Of a stretch of DNA of 6,328 nucleotides, positions 1 to 5,637 are shown piece after piece. The DNA lies in assembly GCA_027460605.1 (NCBI GenBank), contig JAPZAN010000177.1, forward strand, positions 1 to 6,328. The letters are read 5' to 3'. The DNA comes from Candidatus Methanoperedens sp. Lineage in GTDB: Archaea; Halobacteriota; Methanosarcinia; Methanosarcinales; Methanoperedenaceae. The position numbers and the translations under genes are program-made. The notes under the pieces are model-generated. The model was not told where the DNA came from. It ran no database searches and was given only the letters and a program-made list of their open reading frames with translations. Positions within the stretch are counted from its first letter, which is position 1. Each line of letters begins with the position of its first letter.

Positions 1-12
1 GATGAGCAAAAA

Positions 13-20
13 TTATAAAT
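13..20 (+). promoter_or_regulatory. Possible archaeal TATA box upstream of the four-gene set
   Basis: TTATAAAT resembles the archaeal TATA-box consensus. It is the best such element in the 100 bases before the first gene. It would place transcription initiation near base 45 and leave a leader of about 55 bases before the ATG at 101. The surroundings are uniformly AT-rich, so a chance match is likely. No purine-rich BRE was convincingly identified. The end of an upstream gene may also lie in the first 20 bases, since short in-frame stops occur there. Confidence 0.2.
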
Positions 21-84
21 AGAATGAACAAATATGAAATATTGAAGAAGGGAGAATTGGAATAAAAGTTTCTTACATATTGAA

Positions 85-90
85 GGGTGA
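85..90 (+). promoter_or_regulatory. Ribosome binding site deciding the start of the first gene
   Basis: GGGTGA matches the archaeal anti-Shine-Dalgarno core GGTGA and ends 10 bases before the ATG at 101. A TTG at 80 in the same frame would add seven residues. The motif lies downstream of that TTG and cannot serve it, so ATG 101 is preferred. Confidence 0.55.
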
Positions 91-100
91 ACCAAGAATT

Positions 101-502
101 ATGAACGAAAAATCCGTTACTGAAGATATTGGGAAAACGCTTTACGAAGTTGATAAATTATTAGTGGAATGGGTGAGAACTTCTAAACATACGATAGAAG
201 TGATGAAGAGTGTTGCATATATACCTTTTGAAAATTTATCGGGTATTACTCGAAGTGGCTGTGCTTTGGTTCCTTTTTTGAAGAAAGAGGAAACAGCCCA
301 ATTTAAAAATTGGGTTGAATGTAAGATTGAAACAATAAAAGAGATGAAGCCTTACATATCTCAAGAAAGACAAGAGGTAATTGATATTCAGTTAGATGTA
401 TATGAATCTATGTTAAAACAATTAAAAAAAAAGACCGAGAGAGAAAGTATAATGCATATGTTGCCTGAGAGGAAAGAAATCCCTTTAAACTGTGTTAAAT
501 AA
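101..502 (+). CDS. Hypothetical protein, first gene of the terpenoid locus
   Basis: A 133-residue protein that I do not recognise. It is rich in Lys, Glu and Ile, has no signal peptide or membrane segment, and looks almost wholly helical. One stretch (about residues 39-62) is less charged and holds IPFENLSGITRSG. The C-terminal third is strongly charged and could form a coiled coil or an amphipathic helix pair. It has two cysteines besides one near the C-terminus, and no catalytic motif is evident. ATG 101 was chosen over an in-frame TTG at 80 because of the GGGTGA site between them. It ends 16 bases before the cyclase start, so the two are probably co-transcribed and translationally close. 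That suggests an accessory role in the same process, but nothing in the protein shows which. The general look (small, helical, charged) recalls scaffold or phasin-like proteins, but this is only a resemblance. Confidence 0.75.
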   Translation: MNEKSVTEDIGKTLYEVDKLLVEWVRTSKHTIEVMKSVAYIPFENLSGITRSGCALVPFLKKEETAQFKNWVECKIETIKEMKPYISQERQEVIDIQLDVYESMLKQLKKKTERESIMHMLPERKEIPLNCVK

Positions 503-508
503 TGTTGT

Positions 509-513
509 GGGTG
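509..513 (+). promoter_or_regulatory. Ribosome binding site of the terpene cyclase
   Basis: GGGTG ends 5 bases before the ATG at 519. An in-frame GTG at 492 would add nine residues and overlap the preceding gene, but has no comparable site at a usable distance. The added residues also do not resemble the family. ATG 519 is therefore taken as the start. Confidence 0.6.
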
Positions 514-518
514 TTCTG

Positions 519-2201
519 ATGATTAATGACCTTGAAAAAGCTATAAAGAAAGCACAATTGTTTCTATTGGATAGGCAAAAAGATACTGGAGAATGGTCAG
601 GATCATTGTACTATAATGGATGGACCAATGCCACTTACATCTTGACGCTCAATTTCATCGGTATAACAAATGATGAGAGTATTGAAAAAGCTGCACAATG
701 GCTACTCGACCATCAAAACGCTGATGGTTCATGGGGGGTTTTTGATTTTAGGGGGAGCCCAAGTAGTTTGGAGGTTACCTGTCAGGTTGTATTAGCTTTA
801 AAATCGGCAGGGTATTCTGATAGACCTGAAGTAATAAAGGCCGAAGAGTATATTACCGATCGAGGGGGAGTTATGAATACACAACTAATTACTCAGGCAT
901 ACCATTCTATCTTTGGAAAATTCTGGTGGAATTATCTTTTTCCCATTTCAGTTCCTTCGGAATTGTTTTTAATACCAACTTCTTTAAATACCAACTTATT
1001 TGCAACATGGGGGATGGTTGGTTTTGTTCCTATACTGACCCTTTCGACTTTATGTCAAACTAATCCTGAGAACCTTTCAACTACTCAAAAAACTGCCATG
1101 GGAAAGGCGAAAGCATGGTTAATAGATCAACAAAATAACGATGGTAGTTGGTATAACACAATTCTTCCTACAAGCCTATCAATTATGGCTCTTTACAAAA
1201 TGGGAATGTCAGCAGATCATCCTCGAATCAAGGCAGCTGTTCGTTTTATGAAAAGTTTACAGAATACAGAAGGATATGTACATAGATATAAATATCCTGT
1301 TTGGAATACTGTTCTTGTTTTACTCGCTTTGATTGAATCAGGTTTTCCTACAAATGATTCAAGATTGGCAAAATCAGGAAAATGGTTAATTGATGCTCAA
1401 ACGGGTTCTGAAGGGTATTCATGGCCCTTTAATCCAAACAATATTAGATACCCAGATGTTGACGACACTGCCTTTGCAATTGCAGTCCTTAAGAAATTAG
1501 ATTTTGATTCCAGAAATAAAGATGAAGCTATACGAAAAGGAATTGATTGGGTACTTAAGATGCAAGGCGAGGATGGAGGCTGGGCAGCTTTTACTAAAAA
1601 TCAGTCAAAAAAGAGAAAAGGTGTTCCTGCAGCATTTTTAGAAGATCCGAGTGTAGCTGATATAGTTGGTCATGTTTTTTTGGGACTTGGATATAATGGC
1701 TACGACACAAGTTCACCATGCATTAAAAGAGCTATTGATTGGCTCCAGCAAGATCAATATGATGGCAGTTGGTATGGTCGATGGGGAGTCTGCTACACCT
1801 ATGGAACTGGTGCAACTTTGGTAGGGCTAAATTGTGTAGGTGAGAATATGAAAAAGGATTATGTTCAAAAGGCTGTTAAATGGATAAAGTCTCATCAAAA
1901 TTCAGATGGGGGTTGGGGAGAAGATTATTTGAGTTATTATTACCCATGGTTTGCAGGATGTGGTGAAAGCACAGCTGAACAAACTGCATGGGCAGTTATG
2001 GGACTTATAGCGGCTGGTGAAGATCCATATTCAGACACTCTTAAAAACGGGATAAACTACCTCTTAGAGTATCAAACGGGTGATGGCTGTTGGGCTTCGA
2101 ATTATGTTGATGCTGCGTTGTGGGTGTATAAGGATTCTCTTTATTCCACAGTATTTCCTTTGACAGCTTTGGGTATGTATAGGAAAAAAATTCAAAGCTA
2201 G
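519..2201 (+). CDS. Class II terpene cyclase, squalene-hopene cyclase family
   Basis: A 560-residue member of the squalene-hopene/oxidosqualene cyclase family, which protonates a polyprene and folds it into a polycycle, usually at the membrane face. The catalytic acid motif DVDDTA lies at residues 313-318. Seven QW repeats end at W26, W72, W211, W355, W418, W466 and W525, with degenerate ones near 248 and 294. H385 in the GHV segment corresponds to the histidine that pairs with the catalytic aspartate. F304, nine residues before the motif, and W164 match active-site aromatics of the Alicyclobacillus enzyme. YGTGAT (428-433), GESTAEQTAW (482-491) and the C-terminal VFPLTALGMY (545-554) are family landmarks, so both ends are present. 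It is shorter than typical hopene cyclases (about 630), mainly at the N-terminus. It differs where the family has a catalytic Tyr (F358 here) and lacks the usual GTGFP segment near the C-terminus (GDGCW at 521-525). Alignment to the reference enzyme was done from memory. Substrate and product are unknown: squalene, a shorter polyprenyl diphosphate or a C35 polyprene are all possible. Confidence 0.93.
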   Translation: MINDLEKAIKKAQLFLLDRQKDTGEWSGSLYYNGWTNATYILTLNFIGITNDESIEKAAQWLLDHQNADGSWGVFDFRGSPSSLEVTCQVVLALKSAGYSDRPEVIKAEEYITDRGGVMNTQLITQAYHSIFGKFWWNYLFPISVPSELFLIPTSLNTNLFATWGMVGFVPILTLSTLCQTNPENLSTTQKTAMGKAKAWLIDQQNNDGSWYNTILPTSLSIMALYKMGMSADHPRIKAAVRFMKSLQNTEGYVHRYKYPVWNTVLVLLALIESGFPTNDSRLAKSGKWLIDAQTGSEGYSWPFNPNNIRYPDVDDTAFAIAVLKKLDFDSRNKDEAIRKGIDWVLKMQGEDGGWAAFTKNQSKKRKGVPAAFLEDPSVADIVGHVFLGLGYNGYDTSSPCIKRAIDWLQQDQYDGSWYGRWGVCYTYGTGATLVGLNCVGENMKKDYVQKAVKWIKSHQNSDGGWGEDYLSYYYPWFAGCGESTAEQTAWAVMGLIAAGEDPYSDTLKNGINYLLEYQTGDGCWASNYVDAALWVYKDSLYSTVFPLTALGMYRKKIQS

Positions 2202-2259
2202 AAGAAACAAATAATCTCAATATGAATTATTTAAGAAATTTATAATTTAAGAGTATCAT

Positions 2260-3228
2260 ATGTGGGCATTTAATAAATTTAAAGATTATCTTATAATAAG
2301 CAGGCAGGAATATATTCTTCCTGTAGGAATTCCAATCGGAGGCATAACAGTTCTCCTCGCAATTTCATCTTTTGCCGAGGCCCTCGCTAAGATTTATTTT
2401 ATCGCGGCAGCAGGTAGTGTATTGCTGTTATCTAATTTTTTAGGATCAAAAGTTAATTGTTTGTCTGATTATGAATCAGATAAAAATTATAAAAGAGATG
2501 GTATATTATATAAAAGTAACTTTTCTAAAGCAATAGATTCAATTGGTAGAAATAATGTAAAAAAGATAATTATATTAGAAATAATTATAACTTTTATTAT
2601 TGTACTAATGTTGACAGTTGTATTAAGTAAAATTATACTTATAGAATTGTGGCTGGTGGGACTAGTGCTTGCAATAGCATATTCAACAAAACCTCTCAAG
2701 TTTAAAGGTAGAGGGGTTTTAAATATAATAACTTTAACATTGATTCTCTTTATACTACCCGTAACTTTTATCTATTATACTATAAGAGAATCCATGGAGT
2801 TCTCTCATTTCATAGTCCTAGCTGGATTTGGTGTTCAAGTATGTGCTTTAATTTTAGAGAATGAATTGGAAGATTATCCTGAAGATAAAAACTTAAATGT
2901 TAGAAATCCATGTGTACTGTTGGGAATTGGAAAAACATCCTATGTTAGTCTAGTATTAATTATTCTTAGTTCGATTTTCTTATTAATATATATTTTCACA
3001 TCTTTGGAATTTTCGTCTATATATTTACCCCTTTTTTTTCTAGCCTATTCTTATGTATCATATAAGTTTTATGAAATGTTTAAATTGAGTATGAAGTATC
3101 AATCCACAGAAAGTGAGGAAGTCATAATCAAGATTAAGAAGCTAGGTAGCACTTTGCCAAGGTGGTTATTTTGGATAGGATTTCCTTTATTTATAGCATT
3201 AACTGTAAATTTATATATAAGAGTGTGA
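2260..3228 (+). CDS. UbiA-family membrane prenyltransferase
   Basis: A 322-residue integral membrane protein of the UbiA superfamily, which transfers prenyl groups from a prenyl diphosphate to an aromatic, quinone-precursor or glycerol-phosphate acceptor. A few members are terpene cyclases instead. About nine transmembrane helices are visible, roughly at 20-38, 46-64, 104-122, 127-141, 155-175, 184-200, 226-247, 252-268 and 303-320. Both Mg-diphosphate binding motifs are intact and share the NxxxDxxxD pattern: N66-D70-D74 and N201-D205-D209. The motif YSTKPLKFKGRG (141-152) is the family's characteristic loop. It follows the cyclase after 58 AT-rich bases, and its stop overlaps the next gene's start. 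No strong ribosome binding site precedes the ATG at 2260. The context suggests that it acts on the cyclase's substrate or product, but the acceptor cannot be inferred. Archaeal lipid synthesis uses a relative (DGGGP synthase), and a duplicate of that enzyme is an alternative. The very low GC fits its Ile/Leu/Phe-rich content. Confidence 0.88.
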   Translation: MWAFNKFKDYLIISRQEYILPVGIPIGGITVLLAISSFAEALAKIYFIAAAGSVLLLSNFLGSKVNCLSDYESDKNYKRDGILYKSNFSKAIDSIGRNNVKKIIILEIIITFIIVLMLTVVLSKIILIELWLVGLVLAIAYSTKPLKFKGRGVLNIITLTLILFILPVTFIYYTIRESMEFSHFIVLAGFGVQVCALILENELEDYPEDKNLNVRNPCVLLGIGKTSYVSLVLIILSSIFLLIYIFTSLEFSSIYLPLFFLAYSYVSYKFYEMFKLSMKYQSTESEEVIIKIKKLGSTLPRWLFWIGFPLFIALTVNLYIRV

Positions 3229-3443
3229 TGAAAATGTTTAAAGAACAAGTATATGAAATTTTAAAGAAAACGGATGCAAACAATGAAAGTAAAGCCAGAA
3301 CTTTAGATGAGTTATTTAAAGCAGGTACTTTGCCATTTGGTCAAGTGAATATGGGTTTACTTGAACTGAAAAAAGCAGGCATAATTGAAAGAATCGAAGA
3401 GAAAGGTGTTGGCAAATACTTCATAGTTAAAGATATTCAATAA
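3228..3443 (+). CDS. Small winged-helix-like protein, possible regulator
   Basis: A 71-residue protein. The ATG shares one base with the UbiA stop (TGATG), a typical translational coupling arrangement, so I chose this start rather than upstream codons inside the UbiA gene. Residues 3-14 form a short helix. Residues 25-52 read as helix-turn-helix (TLDELFKAGTLPFGQ followed by NMGLLELKKAGIIERI), and residues 57-68 as a beta hairpin wing (GVGKYFIV). This order of recognition helix then wing resembles small archaeal winged-helix DNA-binding proteins. The fold call comes from the pattern only. It could be a local regulator of the operon or a small protein-interaction domain. It ends two bases before the stop of the convergent ATPase gene. 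Confidence 0.7.
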   Translation: MKMFKEQVYEILKKTDANNESKARTLDELFKAGTLPFGQVNMGLLELKKAGIIERIEEKGVGKYFIVKDIQ

Positions 3444-3445
3444 AA

Positions 3446-4600
3446 TTATTTAATAAAACCAATTTCCAATATGTTATCGGAAAATTTAGCACTTTCAACA
3501 TCATAGGAAACCAACGCAAGTGGAAGAGTTATCAACCTTCTGTAAGTACCAATATCTATTTGTAAGACATCTCCACGTTTATGAAGAGATATCTCTTCAG
3601 CATTGACAAATGGCATTTTGATGGATAATTTATATTTATTTTCATTATGACTTATGGTAAACGGAATTTCAGAAGTAAATTTTTTAGTTGGATCTTCATC
3701 TTTATAAATTTCATTCCCTACCTCTCTCAGCTTATCTACACCAATAGGTTCCCATGGTAGATGTCCTAGTTTAAAAATCTTTAGAAAAGAAAACGATTGT
3801 TCAATTTCTTTTAAATAATTCTCTTCCACTTTTTTCCAAACCTGGAAATGAGGATCTATTATATTTTCAGGAATTATTTGGTTTACTATTGTGCAATCAG
3901 TGTGATAGCCAAAAAGGTTTAAAAAAGTTAAAGCTCTCCGTGTTTCTGAAACGATGATTTTTTGAGGCATGGTAACTAATCTAATTGTAGTTTTATTACT
4001 ATCTTCAAGTAATTTTCTAGCTTTCATCACAGTATCATACAAATTATCAGCTTGATCATAATATTTATCTGATGGAAGTGGCTGAGATATAAGACGCTGA
4101 AAAGGACGTAATGTTTTTACAAGATATCTATCGGCCATAATACTTCTTCTCAGCATAGATAATACCTCAGGAAAAGCTAAAAAGCGAAACATATTACCTG
4201 TCGGTGCGGAGTCGATGATCAATACATCATAGTTTTCTTTTTCAAGGTCTATTATCTTTAATAAGCCAAACATTTCATCGAATCCAGGAAAAATGATCAC
4301 TTCTTTTGAAAAAGCTTCATCGAAACCTCTACTGTTCATAAAATCAGCAAAATATTGTTGTATGACTCCAAAATTATTTTCTATCTCTGTTTGAGTATCT
4401 ACTTCTAGACCAAACAATCCGTCAAAGATTTTTGTTGGTGTTGATTGCAATTTATATTGGAAGCAATCTCCCAATGAATGTGCAGGGTCTGTGCTCATAA
4501 CAACTGTTTTATATCCCAAATCTGCACATTTAACAGCAGTTGCAGCAGAAGTTGTAGTTTTTCCAACCCCGCCTTTCCCAGAAAATAATATTATTCTCAT
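3446..4600 (-). CDS. ArsA/Get3-family ATPase with C-terminal Hsp20-like domain
   Basis: A 384-residue cytoplasmic P-loop ATPase of the ArsA/Get3 (SIMIBI) class. The deviant Walker A GKGGVGKTT spans residues 8-16. The switch I region STDPAHSL is at 36-43 and switch II DSAPTG at 130-135. Residues from about 315 to the end, rich in beta-strand pattern, fit the Hsp20/alpha-crystallin-like domain seen at the C-terminus of one ArsA/Get3 subgroup (compare Get3d). I see no CxxC pair and no arsenite-binding cysteine triad, and no ArsB, ArsR or ArsD neighbour. Targeting or chaperoning of hydrophobic proteins therefore fits better than arsenite export. The ATG at 4600 is preceded by GGTG at a 5-base spacing. 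The gene lies 52 bases downstream of the small membrane protein on the same strand and converges on the terpenoid genes. The family assignment is firm; the client is unknown. Confidence 0.9.
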   Translation of the reverse strand: MRIILFSGKGGVGKTTTSAATAVKCADLGYKTVVMSTDPAHSLGDCFQYKLQSTPTKIFDGLFGLEVDTQTEIENNFGVIQQYFADFMNSRGFDEAFSKEVIIFPGFDEMFGLLKIIDLEKENYDVLIIDSAPTGNMFRFLAFPEVLSMLRRSIMADRYLVKTLRPFQRLISQPLPSDKYYDQADNLYDTVMKARKLLEDSNKTTIRLVTMPQKIIVSETRRALTFLNLFGYHTDCTIVNQIIPENIIDPHFQVWKKVEENYLKEIEQSFSFLKIFKLGHLPWEPIGVDKLREVGNEIYKDEDPTKKFTSEIPFTISHNENKYKLSIKMPFVNAEEISLHKRGDVLQIDIGTYRRLITLPLALVSYDVESAKFSDNILEIGFIK

Positions 4601-4652
4601 ATGACACCAATTATTATATTACATAATACTTAAACTAATTTGAAAATAAAAA

Positions 4653-5075
4653 CTAAATAAGATAAGCATAAACCACTCCGATTACAACACTAATAATTGA
4701 TCCGATAACTAACTCTATAACGAGCAATTTATTTGGATAGGTTGATTGAATCCACATTTCAAGGAATCTTGGTACGATCTTTAATGCAATGAGGACGAGC
4801 CCGAAAATGAATCCTTTCATTAAAAGTCCTTCTGGTAGAACTGGTTTCATCAGAGCAAAAACAAAAGCTCCTAATAAACAATTAACCAAAGAATTAAGAT
4901 AATGAAAACCAAGATACCTTTGAACCCGTTCCCATTTTTTCAATCCTGGGCTACTCTCAGCATTTTTATATATTCTCGCAACAGGTGGATTCATATACAA
5001 AGCCCCCCCAAAGATGAAAAATACTATCGAGGTTACAAAACCCGCTATAATTGTTTGAAATACATTTATTGTAAT
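4653..5075 (-). CDS. Small polytopic membrane protein with probable ATT start
   Basis: A 140-residue protein of unknown function with four predicted membrane helices, about residues 7-27, 60-77, 84-104 and 117-139. YMNPPVARIY follows the first helix, and a YPNKLLVIELVIGSI block precedes the last. I associate these blocks with a small hypothetical membrane protein family of methanogens, from memory. The first conventional start codon in frame is a TTG at 5000, but it would remove most of the first helix. The open frame continues upstream through hydrophobic residues (NVFQTIIAGFVTSIVFF) to a stop just beyond 5090, without any ATG, GTG or TTG. An AGGTG site at 5083-5087 sits 7 bases before an ATT at 5075, which I take as the initiator. 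ATA at 5069 is an alternative and could be a mutated ATG. It lies 43 bases downstream of the alkyltransferase gene and may be co-transcribed with it. Confidence 0.72.
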   Translation of the reverse strand: MTINVFQTIIAGFVTSIVFFIFGGALYMNPPVARIYKNAESSPGLKKWERVQRYLGFHYLNSLVNCLLGAFVFALMKPVLPEGLLMKGFIFGLVLIALKIVPRFLEMWIQSTYPNKLLVIELVIGSIISVVIGVVYAYLI

Positions 5076-5082
5076 GTTTCTC

Positions 5083-5087
5083 CACCT
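5083..5087 (-). promoter_or_regulatory. Ribosome binding site supporting an ATT start
   Basis: AGGTG on the minus strand matches the archaeal Shine-Dalgarno core. It lies 7 bases before ATT at 5075 and 13 before ATA at 5069. It is too far from the TTG at 5000 to serve it, so it supports an N-terminus upstream of any conventional start codon. Confidence 0.5.
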
Positions 5088-5118
5088 GCCTCAGTTAATG
5101 TTTCTACGATTGCCTAGT

Positions 5119-5595
5119 TTAAATATTTTGCGTGCTTCGGGGCGTGGGATGGTTTTTTTCAAGCTCCAGCAATCTGGTTTTAATACCAATGCCTGCTGAA
5201 TAACCTCCAATCCCGTTTTTTGCCACAACCCTGTGGCATGGAATAATAATCGGGACAGGGTTTCTTGCAAGTGCCCCGCCAACTGCGCGAACGGCTGCCG
5301 TGCCTATATTCCTTGCAAGTTCGGAATATGTGATTGTTGTTCCATACCTGATTTTTCTTGTCTCGTTAAGCACTTTCCGGGTAAAAGGTGATAGAGAGGA
5401 CAAATCGACATCCGTTGAAAAATCTATTTTATCTCCTTCAAAATACCGCTCTAATTCGAAAGTGTCTTCATGCGTCTTTTTTTCTTTTAGATTGCCTGAC
5501 CTGGCAAATCTGATGGAGCGCAGTTTTGTATTGTATTTTAATTCTACATAGCAATCAAGCAAACGCGAAAAAATAATATCAATTGATTCCGGCAT
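5119..5595 (-). CDS. ogt: Methylated-DNA--protein-cysteine methyltransferase
   Basis: A 158-residue O6-alkylguanine-DNA alkyltransferase, which moves the alkyl group from O6-alkylguanine in DNA irreversibly to its own cysteine. The active-site block IPCHRV places the acceptor Cys at residue 120. Upstream is the helix-turn-helix segment with TYSELARNIGTAAVRAVG (residues 89-106), including the arginine finger R103, and the Asn hinge N112 in ARNP. GIGGYSAG (128-135) follows, as expected. The N-terminal 65 residues form the weakly conserved domain typical of archaeal Ogt. The length is normal for the family. The ATG at 5595 has only a weak GGGA upstream. It follows the aminotransferase remnant by 42 bases on the same strand. 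The last dozen residues (after LELEK) follow an A7 run and have an unusual composition; see findings. Confidence 0.93.
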   Translation of the reverse strand: MPESIDIIFSRLLDCYVELKYNTKLRSIRFARSGNLKEKKTHEDTFELERYFEGDKIDFSTDVDLSSLSPFTRKVLNETRKIRYGTTITYSELARNIGTAAVRAVGGALARNPVPIIIPCHRVVAKNGIGGYSAGIGIKTRLLELEKNHPTPRSTQNI

Positions 5596-5637
5596 TGTTA
5601 GTCCCGATTTTAAAATGATGTTCAGACAATCTTGTTA

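Noticed and set aside
24..65. 13-codon open frame (MNKYEILKKGELE) before the first gene, containing a GGGAG motif
   Set aside because: It is very short, has no clear ribosome binding site and lies in random AT-rich sequence. A leader peptide or the tail of an upstream gene cannot be shown.
2560..2640. Repeated ATAATTATA-like strings
   Set aside because: They encode runs of Ile/Ile-Leu in a membrane helix. Low-complexity coding explains them better than a repeat element.
2487..2699. Minus-strand 70-codon open frame inside the UbiA gene
   Set aside because: It is antisense to an intact conserved gene, with low-complexity Ile/Ser composition and no family resemblance.
3446..4600. Arsenite efflux ATPase (arsenic resistance)
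   Set aside because: No arsenite-binding cysteines, no tandem second ATPase domain and no ars neighbours are present.
5003..5009. Run of seven C's (G7 on the coding strand) as a slippage or phase-variation frameshift in the small membrane protein
   Set aside because: With seven bases the frame reads through cleanly (FFIFGGALYMNPP). The missing conventional start, not a frameshift, explains why the frame looks truncated.
5063..5065. ATG on the minus strand as start of the small membrane protein
   Set aside because: Its frame hits a stop after six codons (MYFKQL), so using it would require an additional indel. ATT/ATA in the right frame needs none.
4902..5117. Plus-strand open frame opposite the small membrane protein
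   Set aside because: It is antisense shadow coding with no recognisable domain, and the minus-strand frame has clear membrane-protein structure.
5300..5551. Plus-strand open frame opposite ogt
   Set aside because: It is a shadow of the well-supported alkyltransferase gene.
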